From Rhodanobacter sp. UBA5168 (GTDB lineage: Bacteria; Pseudomonadota; Gammaproteobacteria; Xanthomonadales; Rhodanobacteraceae): a DNA stretch of 23,447 bases. The stretch spans positions 1 to 23,447 of the forward strand of contig DHXA01000137.1 of the NCBI GenBank assembly GCA_002413455.1, read 5' to 3'. The position numbers were made by a program, and so were the translations under genes. The notes under the pieces were generated by a model. That model saw only the letters and a program-made list of their open reading frames with translations, did no database searches and was not told the DNA's origin. Positions within the stretch are counted from its first letter, which is position 1. Every line of letters begins with the position of its first letter. Shown here in pieces: positions 10,834 through 18,488 of this stretch.

Positions 10834-10848
10834 GCAAGTCGCATGCCA
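10834..10848 (-). promoter_or_regulatory. Sigma54 promoter of the chemoreceptor-flgA unit
   Basis: Minus-strand TGGCATGCGACTTGC, with the invariant GG (10846-10847) and GC (10834-10835) separated by exactly 10 bases. It fits TGGCAC-N5-TTGC well and is nearly the same as the flgB promoter. The expected start is near 10822, about 60 bases before the ATG. Confidence 0.82.
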
Positions 10849-10860
10849 GCGCAACTGCAC

Positions 10861-10887
10861 TAAAGCATGCGGCGGTGCTGCCGATAG
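10861..10887 (+). promoter_or_regulatory. Sigma28 promoter of cheV
   Basis: TAAAGCAT (10861-10868), an 11-base spacer and GCCGATAG (10880-10887). It matches the FliA consensus at TAAAG and at GCCGATA. The expected start is near 10894, about 40 bases before the cheV ATG. It lies back to back with the minus-strand promoters of the chemoreceptor. Confidence 0.85.
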
Positions 10888-10932
10888 TTCCCGCAGACAG
10901 TCGCTGCGGCGGCACGCATCCAAGGAGTCCGC

Positions 10933-11865
10933 ATGGGCGGCACATTGCTGGAAAAGGTGGAACGGCATACCCGGTTGGCCGGCCATAACCGCGTGGCAAT
11001 GCTGCTGTTCCGATTGGGTGACGAGCAGTTGTTCGGCATCAATGTGTTCAAGGTTCGCGAAGTCTTGCGGCGCCCGCCGCTGGAGCGCATGCCGGGCGTG
11101 CACGAGTTGCTGGCTGGCAGCTGCGACTATCGCGGGCAGACCATCCCGGTGATCGACCTGGCGGCCGCGCTTGGCTACGCGCCGCTGCGCGACGTGGATT
11201 CCGCCCACCTGATGGTCACCGAGTTCAGCCGCTCGGTGCAGGGGTTTCTGGTCGCCGATCTGCAGCGCATGGTGCAGTGCGAAGGCGAAACGCTGATCGC
11301 ACCACCCACGGCGCTCGGCTTTGGTGCGCGGGTCAACGCAGTGACACGGGTCGATGGCGCGCTGCTTGCGGTGGTCGACGTGGAACATGTGCTGGCCAGC
11401 ATCGATGCGGCGCCGGCCGAGCTGTCGATGCAGATGCAGCGTGTTGCCGGAGCGCGTTCGCTGTCGCCCCGGCGCGTGATGGTGGTGGATGACTCGGTAA
11501 TCGCCCGTCGCCGCCTGGTCAGCTTGTTCAAGCAGATGAATATCGAGTGCGTGGTGGCAAAGGACGGCCGCGAGGCGCTCGACCGGCTACTCGAGATGGC
11601 CGCCGCCGATCCCGCTGAAGGGGTCAAACTGGTGGTGTCCGACATCGAGATGCCACGGCTGGACGGCTACGCACTGACTCGTGCCATTCGCGAGGCGCCG
11701 AGCTTGCGCCAGCTCAAAGTCGTGCTGCACAGTTCGCTCAGCGGCATGTTCAACGAGGCGATGGTGAAGGAGGTCAAGGCCGAGCGCTTCGTGGCCAAGT
11801 TCCAGCCGGACCTGCTGGCACAGGCGGTGCTGGAATTGCTGCCGGAGCCGGCGCCGGCGGACTGA
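10933..11865 (+). CDS. cheV: CheV, CheW-receiver chemotaxis coupling protein
   Basis: A 310-residue fusion that couples receptors to CheA and tunes signalling by phosphorylation. Residues about 18-160 are a CheW-like domain (AMLLFRLGDEQLFGINVFKV, RGQTIPVIDLAAALG). Residues about 180-305 are a response-regulator receiver with the acidic pair Asp186/Asp187 in VVDDS, the phospho-acceptor Asp237 in SDIEMPRLDGY, the switch Ser267 in HSSLSG and the conserved Lys289 in KFQPD. Start is ATG at 10933 with AAGGAG at 10922-10927. It has its own sigma28 promoter and is divergent from the soluble chemoreceptor. After the stop is a small GGGCG/CGCCC hairpin (11871-11883) without a T-run, then the flgB promoter. 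Confidence 0.95.
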   Translation: MGGTLLEKVERHTRLAGHNRVAMLLFRLGDEQLFGINVFKVREVLRRPPLERMPGVHELLAGSCDYRGQTIPVIDLAAALGYAPLRDVDSAHLMVTEFSRSVQGFLVADLQRMVQCEGETLIAPPTALGFGARVNAVTRVDGALLAVVDVEHVLASIDAAPAELSMQMQRVAGARSLSPRRVMVVDDSVIARRRLVSLFKQMNIECVVAKDGREALDRLLEMAAADPAEGVKLVVSDIEMPRLDGYALTRAIREAPSLRQLKVVLHSSLSGMFNEAMVKEVKAERFVAKFQPDLLAQAVLELLPEPAPAD

Positions 11866-11980
11866 CGTTCGGGCGGTTCGCCCTGCCTGGCGTCAACAAT
11901 CCGTCTTTCGGTGGCGCCGCGGCGCTGGCTGCGCCGGCGGTTGCTGCGCCAGCCCAGTCACAGCAAGGGTTTCCTCAGGG

Positions 11981-11995
11981 TGGCATGCAATTTGC
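11981..11995 (+). promoter_or_regulatory. Sigma54 promoter of the flgB operon
   Basis: TGGCATGCAATTTGC with GG (11982-11983) and GC (11994-11995) spaced by 10 bases, matching the sigma54 -24/-12 pattern. The expected start is near 12007, giving a leader of about 27 bases to flgB. A FleQ-type activator would be expected to bind upstream, in or near the end of cheV; I cannot pick its site. Confidence 0.87.
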
Positions 11996-12033
11996 CTCCA
12001 GCTCCGTGCGGCAACTGCACGCGGAGCGAAGCG

Positions 12034-12435
12034 ATGACCCTGACCCCTGACAACCTATTCGGCATCCACACTCGTGCGCTGGACTTGTGGCAGCGCCGCA
12101 CCGAAGTGCTTGCCAACAACCTGGCCAACGCCGACACGCCCGGCTATCTGGCCCGCGACGTGGACTTCCGCAAAGTGCTGGCCGCCGCGGGCGGCGGCCC
12201 GGATGCCCTGCCATTGCAGACGACCGCGCCCGGCCAGATCGGCACCGCCAGCCAGGCGGCGGATGGGCTGGCGTATCGCGTGCCGACCCAGCCGAGCATG
12301 GACGGCAACACCGTCGATGCCCAGGTCGAACAGGCTGCCTTCGCCGCCAACGGCGTGCACTACCAGGCCAGCCTCTCCTTCATCACCGCGCAGATCCGCA
12401 TGTTGCGAACGGCAATCACCGGAGCATCGAGCTGA
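12034..12435 (+). CDS. flgB: FlgB, proximal rod protein
   Basis: Builds the proximal rod of the flagellar basal body after type III export to the periplasm. The product is 133 residues. The N-terminal rod/hook motif is present: EVLANNLANADTPGYLARDVDF (two overlapping conserved blocks around residues 22-43). The C-terminal helix is FITAQIRMLRTAI. Start is ATG at 12034, with GGAG at 12022-12025, downstream of the sigma54 promoter. The reading frame is open farther upstream, but that includes the promoter. The stop overlaps the flgC start (TGATG). It is the first gene of the rod-hook operon. Confidence 0.95.
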   Translation: MTLTPDNLFGIHTRALDLWQRRTEVLANNLANADTPGYLARDVDFRKVLAAAGGGPDALPLQTTAPGQIGTASQAADGLAYRVPTQPSMDGNTVDAQVEQAAFAANGVHYQASLSFITAQIRMLRTAITGASS

Positions 12436-12854
12436 TGTCTCTTTTCTCTATCTTCAATGTTGCCGGCTCCGGCATGGCGGCGCAGTCGCTGCGCTTGAAC
12501 ACGGTGGCCAGCAATCTGGCCAATGCCGACAGCGTGGCCAGTACGCCCGAGGGCGCCTACCGTTCGCGCGAGCCGCTGTTTGCCGCGGTGAAGAATCAGC
12601 AGGACAGCGGCAGCAATGCCGTCGGCGAAGGCGTGCAGGTGCTCGGCGTCACCGAGAGCCAGGCCGCCATTCCCAGTCGCTACGAACCGGGCAATCCGTT
12701 GGCCAATGCGGACGGCTACGTCTTTAGCAGCAACGTCAATCCGGTAGACGAGCTGGTCAACATGATCTCGGCCTCGCGCTCGTATCAGAACAACGTCGAG
12801 GTGATGAACTCGACGCGCCAGCTGTTGCAGAAGACGCTGGACCTGGGCAAATGA
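12435..12854 (+). CDS. flgC: FlgC, proximal rod protein
   Basis: Rod protein of 139 residues. It has the N-terminal motif SGMAAQSLRLNTVASNLANA and the FlgC C-terminus (NPVDELVNMISASRSYQNNV, then EVMNSTRQLLQKTL). The start at 12435 shares a base with the flgB stop, so the two are coupled, and a GGAG at 12421-12424 lies ten bases upstream. The Asn-Pro-Val-Asp-Glu element and the C-terminal heptad helix are as expected for packing against the rod. An 85-base gap to flgD follows. Confidence 0.95.
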   Translation: MSLFSIFNVAGSGMAAQSLRLNTVASNLANADSVASTPEGAYRSREPLFAAVKNQQDSGSNAVGEGVQVLGVTESQAAIPSRYEPGNPLANADGYVFSSNVNPVDELVNMISASRSYQNNVEVMNSTRQLLQKTLDLGK

Positions 12855-12943
12855 GGCGCGCACAAGTGAGGTCCGCACCGCTGATGAACGCAAGGTCGAT
12901 ATACGCACAACCGAAGCATGCACAGATGAGGAACATCGCATGA
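12851..12943 (+). other. Candidate 30-codon small ORF bridging flgC and flgD
   Basis: An ATG overlaps the flgC stop (ATGA, 12851-12854) and opens a 30-residue basic frame (MRRAQVRSAPLMNARS and on). It closes exactly on the flgD start (ATGA, 12940-12943). Third-position GC is about 66%, and AGG codons are unusually frequent, unlike the neighbours. A functional peptide is unlikely, but translation through it would couple flgC to flgD. flgD also has its own GAGGAA at 12928-12933. Confidence 0.25.
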
Positions 12944-13593
12944 GCGACATAGCAGTGGGCGGCCCCGCTTCGAACACGGCAGCGGCAGCGGCGACCAGCG
13001 CGAGCAAGGATAAAACCATGAACCAGGCCGACTTCCTGAGTCTGCTGGTGCAGCAGATGCGCAACCAGGATCCGACCAAGCCGATGGATTCCTCGCAGAT
13101 GGTCAGCCAGCTGGCGCAGATCAGCCAGGTGTCGGCGACACAATCGCTGCAGACCTCGTTCGACAGTCTCAGCCAGTCGCTGCAGGGCAATCAGATGTTG
13201 CAGGCAAGCAGCATGGTCGGGCGCAGCGTGACCGTGCCGTCGGCTGCGGGTCAGCTGCAAGCCAGCGGCCTGGACGGCGCGGTGAACGTGCCCGACGGCG
13301 GCGGCACCGTGCTGGTTCAGGTCACCGACAAGGACGGCAACGTGCTGCGCACGCTGAACCTGGGTACGCCCGCGGCAGGTCTGGCGGCATTCCATTGGGA
13401 CGGCAAGGACGACGGCGGCACGGCGCTGGCCGAAGGAACCTATGGGCTGAAGGCCCAGGCCGGCAACGCCGCCGTGGCGACCTACGTGAGCGGCAAGGTC
13501 AACGGTGTGGGCATGACCGGCAGCGACGGCGCCTACCTGGATGTGGATGGTTTTGGTGGCGTCCTGCTGAGTCAGGTCGCGCAGATCAACTGA
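12940..13593 (+). CDS. flgD: FlgD, hook cap scaffold protein
   Basis: Forms the cap that directs hook subunit (FlgE) assembly and is later discarded. The 217-residue protein has the conserved N-terminal region MNQADFLSLLVQQMRNQDPT, then KPMDSSQMVSQLAQISQ (residues about 27-65), needed for export and cap function. A Tudor/FnIII-like C-terminal domain follows (VTVPSAAGQL, AFHWDGKDDGGTALAEGTY). It ends DVDGFGGVLLSQVAQI, typical of FlgD. Start is ATG at 12940 with GAGGAA six bases upstream. A 37-base gap holding a short palindrome separates it from flgE. Confidence 0.95.
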   Translation: MSDIAVGGPASNTAAAAATSASKDKTMNQADFLSLLVQQMRNQDPTKPMDSSQMVSQLAQISQVSATQSLQTSFDSLSQSLQGNQMLQASSMVGRSVTVPSAAGQLQASGLDGAVNVPDGGGTVLVQVTDKDGNVLRTLNLGTPAAGLAAFHWDGKDDGGTALAEGTYGLKAQAGNAAVATYVSGKVNGVGMTGSDGAYLDVDGFGGVLLSQVAQIN

Positions 13594-13630
13594 TGGCCCC
13601 GCGGGGCTTCAATACAGAGGAATTACTCGG

Positions 13631-14854
13631 ATGCCTTTCAACATTGCATTGAGCGGTCTCAACGCGGCTTCCTCGGATCTCGAGGTCACCGCCAACAACA
13701 TTGCCAACACCGGCACCACCGGCTTCAAGGGCTCGCGTGCCCAGTTCGCCGAGCTGTTCAACGCTGCCGGTCCCAACCTCAGCGCCACCCAGATCGGCAG
13801 CGGCGTGCGGCTGACCAACGTGGCCCAGCAGTTCACCGCAGGCAGCGTCGAAACGACCAACAACAGCCTGGATTTCGCCATCAGCGGCGAGGGCTTTTTT
13901 ACCCTGCACGACGGCAAGGGCTACTCGTACACGCGCGCCGGCGCGTTCCAGAAGGATCAGAACGGGTTCGTGACGAACGCCAACGGCCAGCGCCTGCAAG
14001 TGTTTCCGGCGCTGTCCAACGGCACCTTCGACAGCAGCACGCTGACCGACCTGCAACTGCTCGGCTCGCAGAATGCCGCCAAGGCCACCGGCGCCGTGCA
14101 GATGGCGCTGAACCTGCCCTCCGATGCGGTGGCGCCGGCCACGCCATTCGATCCGGTCAACGACCCGGCAAGCTACAACCAGTCGACCCCGTTCACTGCC
14201 TACGATTCGCTGGGCGCCACCCACAGCGGCACCGTGTACTTCGTCAAGGACGCAGCCGCCAACGTGTGGAACGCGAACCTCTACATCGACGGCGCCTCGA
14301 CCGGCGCGTCGCAGCCGCTTACGTTCAACAGCAGCGGTGCGCTGGTCGCGCCGGCGAACGGCAAGCTGGCTTTTCCGGCCGTTTCGGTCAGCCCGGGCGC
14401 CGACCCCATGCAGCTCACCCTGGACATGAGCAAGGCGACCCAGTTCGGCAACACCTACGCCGCCAGCGCGATCAACCCGGATGGCTATCCGACCGGCATC
14501 CTGGCCAGCATCGACGTGTCCAATGAGGGCGTGGTGCAGGCCAAGTATTCCAACGGCCAGACCACCTCGCTGGGCCAGCTGGCGATGGCGCAGTTCTCCA
14601 ACGAGCAGGGCCTGCGCCAGCTGGACAACACCAACTGGGCCGCGTCCTTCGACTCCGGCACGCCGATCATGGGTGCTGCCGGCAATGGCACGTTCGGCAG
14701 CGTGCAGGCCGGTGCGCTGGAGGCGTCCAACACCGCCGACCTCACCGCGCAGCTGGTCAACATGATCAAGGCGCAGCGCAACTACCAGGCGAACGCGCAG
14801 GTGATCTCCACCGACAACCAGCTGACCCAGACCATCATCAACATCCGCAACTGA
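13631..14854 (+). CDS. flgE: FlgE, flagellar hook protein
   Basis: Main subunit of the curved hook, 407 residues, close to the E. coli size. The N-terminal signature NIALSGLNAASSDLEVTANN and the following NIANTGTTGFKGSR are conserved, with the D1-type element NNSLDFAISGEGFF and YTRAGAF. The C-terminal helix is ALEASNTADLTAQLVNMIKA, then QRNYQANAQVISTDNQL. Residues about 150-310 form the variable outer domain, rich in Ala, Asn, Ser and Thr. Start is ATG at 13631 with GAGGAA at 13617-13622. A hairpin (14865-14884) follows the stop, before flgF. Confidence 0.96.
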   Translation: MPFNIALSGLNAASSDLEVTANNIANTGTTGFKGSRAQFAELFNAAGPNLSATQIGSGVRLTNVAQQFTAGSVETTNNSLDFAISGEGFFTLHDGKGYSYTRAGAFQKDQNGFVTNANGQRLQVFPALSNGTFDSSTLTDLQLLGSQNAAKATGAVQMALNLPSDAVAPATPFDPVNDPASYNQSTPFTAYDSLGATHSGTVYFVKDAAANVWNANLYIDGASTGASQPLTFNSSGALVAPANGKLAFPAVSVSPGADPMQLTLDMSKATQFGNTYAASAINPDGYPTGILASIDVSNEGVVQAKYSNGQTTSLGQLAMAQFSNEQGLRQLDNTNWAASFDSGTPIMGAAGNGTFGSVQAGALEASNTADLTAQLVNMIKAQRNYQANAQVISTDNQLTQTIINIRN

Positions 14855-14864
14855 CGCAACGCGT

Positions 14865-14884
14865 GATCCCGGCGTGCCGGGGTC
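14865..14884 (+). repeat. Hairpin between flgE and flgF
   Basis: An inverted repeat in the 50-base flgE-flgF gap: GATCCCGGC paired with GCCGGGGTC (one G-U pair) around GT. It lacks a T-run, so full termination is unlikely. Its place after the hook gene, whose product is needed in far greater amounts than the rod proteins, suggests 3'-end protection or partial attenuation. Confidence 0.45.
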
Positions 14885-14904
14885 ATCGCCATTGAGGTTT
14901 CCCC

Positions 14905-15645
14905 ATGGATCGTTCGCTCTATGTAGCCATGACCGGTGCCACGCAGATGATGCGCGAGCAGTCGGAGGTGGCGCACAACCTGGCCAACGCCGACACCGTC
15001 GGTTTCAAGGCGCAGCTGTCGGCATTCCAGCCGCTGCCGGTGCAGGGGCCGGGCATGCCCACGCGGATCAACGGCGTGGCGCAGGGCCTGGGTGTGGACA
15101 TGCGTGAAGGTGGCCAGACCGACACCGGTCGGGACCTGGATGTCGCGGTGCAGGGGCAGGGCTGGATCGCGGTGCAGGGCGCCGACGGCAGCGAGGGCTA
15201 CACCCGCGCCGGCGAATTGCGCCTCACGCCGGACGGGCTGCTCACCGACTCCCGCGGCAACCTGGTGCTGGGCGATGGCGGCCCGATCAGCGTGCCGCAG
15301 AGCACCCAGATGAACATCGGCGCGGACGGCACCGTCTCGGTGGTGCCGATGGGACAGTCCCCGGAAACCATCGCCGCGGTCGGGCGCATCAAGCTGGTCA
15401 ATCCGGGTGCCGACCGGCTTGCGCTGGGCAGCGACGGGCTGATGCACCTGAGCGACGGCGGCACCGCAGATGCCGATCCGGCGGTCACGCTGAAATCCGG
15501 CGTGCTGGAGTCCAGCAACGTCAACCCATCGCAGACGCTGGTGCAGATGATCCAGCTGTCGCGGCAGTACGAATTGCAGATCCGCTCGATCCACAGCGCC
15601 GACGAGAACGCGCAGTCAGCCACGCGGCTGCTGCAGATGACCTGA
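14905..15645 (+). CDS. flgF: FlgF, proximal rod protein
   Basis: Rod protein of 246 residues with the family pattern MDRSLYVAMTGATQMM, then VAHNLANADTVGFKA. The middle domain has DVAVQGQGWIAVQG and GYTRAGELRLTPDG. The C-terminus is VLESSNVNPSQTLVQMIQLS and RQYELQIRSIHSADENAQ. It differs from FlgG by the MDRSLYVA start and the short middle part. Start is ATG at 14905 with GAGG at 14894-14897. It sits between flgE and flgG as in other flagellar loci. Confidence 0.95.
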   Translation: MDRSLYVAMTGATQMMREQSEVAHNLANADTVGFKAQLSAFQPLPVQGPGMPTRINGVAQGLGVDMREGGQTDTGRDLDVAVQGQGWIAVQGADGSEGYTRAGELRLTPDGLLTDSRGNLVLGDGGPISVPQSTQMNIGADGTVSVVPMGQSPETIAAVGRIKLVNPGADRLALGSDGLMHLSDGGTADADPAVTLKSGVLESSNVNPSQTLVQMIQLSRQYELQIRSIHSADENAQSATRLLQMT

Positions 15646-15706
15646 CAGGTCTGACAAGCGCAATTTTTCATAGAGACATCCAGACGTCCAAACGGAGTCC
15701 ATCGAC

Positions 15707-16492
15707 ATGTTTTCATCCCTGTGGGTAGCCAAGACCGGCCTCGATGCGCAGCAGACGCGCATGGACGTGATCTCGAACAACCTGGCCAATGCCAACACCA
15801 CCGGCTACAAGAGTGCGCGCGCGGCGTTCCAGGACCTGGTTTACCAGAACCTGCGCCAGCCCGGCAGCCAGACCACCGAGCAGACGCAGTCGCCCTCGGG
15901 CCTGATGCTGGGCACTGGCGTACGCGTGGTCGGCAGCGAAAAGCTGTTTACCCAGGGCAACATGGAGCAGACCGGCAACTCGCTGGACGTGGCCGTGCAG
16001 GGTCGCGGCTTTCTGCAGGTGACCATGCCCGACGGCACCATCGCCTATACCCGCGACGGCTCGCTGCATCTGGACCAGAACGGCCAGATCGTCACCGCCA
16101 ACGGTTACGCGGTGGATCCGGCCGTAAGCGTTCCAGCCAACGCGCAGAGCATCACGATCGGCAGCGATGGCACCGTCAGCGTGAGCCTGCCGGGGCAGGC
16201 GGCGACGCAGCAGATCGGCACCGTGCAACTGGCCGATTTCATCAACCCTGCCGGCCTGCAGCCGAACGGCGACAACCTTTACCTGGAAACCGCCTCCAGC
16301 GGCTCGCCGCAGATCGGGCAGCCGGGTTTGAACGGCCTCGGCACGTTGTCGCAAGGCCAGCTGGAAGCCTCCAACGTCAACGTGGTCGAGCAGATGGTCG
16401 ACATGATCGAGACCCAGCGCACCTACGAGATGAACTCCAAGGCGGTAACCGCCGCCGACGACATGCTGCAGTTCCTCACCAACAAGACCTGA
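15707..16492 (+). CDS. flgG: FlgG, distal rod protein
   Basis: Main distal rod subunit, 261 residues (E. coli 260). It carries [20 protein letters not shown], then [20 protein letters not shown], and the FlgG-specific element [20 protein letters not shown] after the N-terminal helix. The C-terminus is [20 protein letters not shown] and [13 protein letters not shown]. The start at 15707 has GGAG at 15694-15697. The 61 bases upstream of flgG are relatively AT-rich around 15661-15675, but I find no sigma54 or sigma28 match, so transcription from flgB probably continues. flgH follows after 11 bases. Confidence 0.96.
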   Translation: MFSSLWVAKTGLDAQQTRMDVISNNLANANTTGYKSARAAFQDLVYQNLRQPGSQTTEQTQSPSGLMLGTGVRVVGSEKLFTQGNMEQTGNSLDVAVQGRGFLQVTMPDGTIAYTRDGSLHLDQNGQIVTANGYAVDPAVSVPANAQSITIGSDGTVSVSLPGQAATQQIGTVQLADFINPAGLQPNGDNLYLETASSGSPQIGQPGLNGLGTLSQGQLEASNVNVVEQMVDMIETQRTYEMNSKAVTAADDMLQFLTNKT

Positions 16493-16503
16493 GACACGCC
16501 GTG

Positions 16504-17187
16504 ATGCCGAACCGTTGCCGTTTTTTGCTCGTGCCGTGCGCGCTCGCCCTGCTGGCCGGCTGCGCCAGCGCGCCGCGTTCGCACGACGATGCCGAATGGG
16601 CACCGACGCCGCCACCCGCGCAGCAGGTGGTGCCCGCGCAGGCCGACGGCTCGATCTATCACGACTCGCAGAACATGGAGCTGTTCGCCGATCCGCGCGC
16701 CCACCGCGTGGGCGACATCCTCACCGTGGCATTGGTGGAAAGCACGCAGGCCAGCAAGAAGGCCACCACCAGCACCAGCAAGACCGACAAGGCAAACATC
16801 GCCGCGCCGACGATCCTCGGTCAGGGCCTGTCGATCGGCGGCAAGGTCGCCGACATCGGACTGAACGGCGAGCGCAGCTTCGACGGTGCCGGTTCCAGCA
16901 CCCAGAGCAACCAGCTCACCGGCCAGATCACCGTCACCGTCGCGCAGCGCCTGACCAACGGCAATTTGCTGGTGCGCGGCGAGAAATGGCTGACCATCAA
17001 TCAGGGCCAGGAGCTGGTGCGCATCTCCGGCATCGTGCGTCCGCAGGACATCGGCCAGGACAACGTGGTGCCATCCACCCGCGTCGCCGACGCGCGCATC
17101 AGCTACACCGGGCGCGGCACGCTGGCCGACGCGAATACGCGCGGCTGGCTGTCGCGCTTCTTCAACTCCAAGTGGATGCCGTTCTGA
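16504..17187 (+). CDS. flgH: FlgH, L-ring lipoprotein
   Basis: Forms the outer-membrane L-ring around the rod. The 227-residue precursor has a lipoprotein signal ending LLAGC with the lipidated Cys20. Typical segments follow: [52 protein letters not shown] and [12 protein letters not shown], then the C-terminal [15 protein letters not shown]. It ends [13 protein letters not shown], close to the family's usual C-terminus. Start is ATG at 16504; a GTG directly before it at 16501 is also possible. No strong Shine-Dalgarno, so coupling to flgG is likely. Confidence 0.95.
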   Translation: MPNRCRFLLVPCALALLAGCASAPRSHDDAEWAPTPPPAQQVVPAQADGSIYHDSQNMELFADPRAHRVGDILTVALVESTQASKKATTSTSKTDKANIAAPTILGQGLSIGGKVADIGLNGERSFDGAGSSTQSNQLTGQITVTVAQRLTNGNLLVRGEKWLTINQGQELVRISGIVRPQDIGQDNVVPSTRVADARISYTGRGTLADANTRGWLSRFFNSKWMPF

Positions 17188-17285
17188 TGAAGACGCCTCG
17201 CAGTCCGTCGCCACCGCAGCTCGCCCAGTGCAATGGAAGCCCCAAGCCTGAAGCGGACGGGAGTGTGAACCGGCTGTCGACGCCG

Positions 17286-18473
17286 ATGCATCCGTCTCAT
17301 CCGCAGTACGCGCGCACCGTGGCGGAATCCCGTCGCGTGGCGATCCGCGCCGCCGCGTCGCGCTGGCACGCCTTCGGTGCGACGGTACTGGTGTGCCTGC
17401 TCGGGCTGTTCGTGGCCGCACCGGCACACGCCGACAAGATCCGCGACCTGGTGCAGGTGGCGGGCGTGCGCAGCAACCAACTGATTGGATATGGACTGGT
17501 CGTGGGCCTGGATGGCTCGGGCGACCAGACCACGCAGGCGCCGTTCACTACCCAGAGCCTGGAGAACATGCTGCAGCAGTTCGGCATCACGGTGCCGGCC
17601 AATGCGCGGCCGCAGCTGAAAAACGCCGCGGCGGTGATGGTGACGGCCGAGCTGCCGCCGTTCGCCAAGCCCGGTCAGGCGATCGACGTGACGGTCGCCT
17701 CGATCGGCAACGCCAAGAGCATCCGCGGTGGCCAGTTGCTGATGGCGCCGCTGCGTGGCGCCGACGGCAACGTCTACGCCGTGGCGCAGGGCAGCGTGGT
17801 GGTCGGTGGCGTCAGCGCCCAGGGCAAAAGCGGTTCCAGCGTGCAGGTCAATATTTCCGCCAGTGGGCGCATTCCCAATGGCGCCTCGGTGGAGCGCATC
17901 GTGGCCTCGTCGTTTGCCGGCGGCGGCGATCTGACGCTGAACCTCAACACCGCCGATTTCACCACCGCCGCGCGGATCGCCACGGCGATCAATCAAGCCT
18001 ACGGGGCTGGCACCGCACAACCGCTCGACGGCGGTTCGGTGTCGGTGCGCGGGCCGCAGGATCCGGCACAGAAGGTGGCATGGCTGGGGGCGATCCAGAA
18101 TCTCGACGTGCAGCCGGGCGATGCGCCGGCCCGCATCGTGGTCAACTCGCGCACCGGCACCGTGGTGATCGGTTCGGATGTGCGGGTCACCGCGGCCGCG
18201 GTGGCGCATGGCGCGATCCAGGTCACCATCGGCGAGCAGGCGCTGGTCAGCCAGCCGGCACCTTTCAGCAAGGGCCAGACCGCGATCGTGCCGAGCAGCA
18301 GCGTGCAGATCAGCGAAGACGGCGCACACATGTTCAAGTTCGGCCCGGGAGTCAGTCTGGACACCATCGTGCGCGCGGTGAATCAGGTCGGCGCCACACC
18401 GAGCGATCTCATCTCGATTCTGCAGGCATTGAAGCAGGCTGGCGCACTTCATGCAGATCTGGTCGTGATCTGA
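17286..18473 (+). CDS. flgI: FlgI, P-ring protein
   Basis: Periplasmic P-ring subunit, assembled with help from FlgA. The mature part begins at [20 protein letters not shown] after a signal peptide (hydrophobic [18 protein letters not shown]). It then shows [47 protein letters not shown] and the C-terminal [20 protein letters not shown]. The start is uncertain. ATG at 17187 overlaps the flgH stop but would add about 80 residues before cleavage. ATG at 17286 gives 395 residues. GTG codons at 17319 and 17337 give 384 and 378 residues, nearest the family's length of about 365-370. I give 17286 as the first ATG with a tolerable leader. The 98 bases before it hold no other gene that I recognise. 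Confidence 0.92.
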   Translation: MHPSHPQYARTVAESRRVAIRAAASRWHAFGATVLVCLLGLFVAAPAHADKIRDLVQVAGVRSNQLIGYGLVVGLDGSGDQTTQAPFTTQSLENMLQQFGITVPANARPQLKNAAAVMVTAELPPFAKPGQAIDVTVASIGNAKSIRGGQLLMAPLRGADGNVYAVAQGSVVVGGVSAQGKSGSSVQVNISASGRIPNGASVERIVASSFAGGGDLTLNLNTADFTTAARIATAINQAYGAGTAQPLDGGSVSVRGPQDPAQKVAWLGAIQNLDVQPGDAPARIVVNSRTGTVVIGSDVRVTAAAVAHGAIQVTIGEQALVSQPAPFSKGQTAIVPSSSVQISEDGAHMFKFGPGVSLDTIVRAVNQVGATPSDLISILQALKQAGALHADLVVI

Positions 18474-18488
18474 TCCGGTGACAAAATC

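Noticed and set aside
11871..11883. Hairpin GGGCG-GTT-CGCCC after cheV as terminator
   Set aside because: Only five pairs and no T-run; left as a remark under cheV.
13596..13607. 12-base palindrome GCCCCGCGGGGC after flgD
   Set aside because: Perfect but without loop or T-run, and too short to call a terminator; may be chance in GC-rich DNA.
13593..13652. 19-codon frame overlapping the flgD stop and the flgE start
   Set aside because: Too short to separate from chance; mentioned only as part of the small-frame pattern.
15646..15706. Possible promoter before flgG in the relatively AT-rich stretch
   Set aside because: No sigma54 GG-N10-GC with TTGC and no sigma28 pair with correct spacing.
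16515..17186. Upstream extension of the flgI frame
   Set aside because: It overlaps all of flgH in another frame and is Arg-rich; flgI must start after the flgH stop region.
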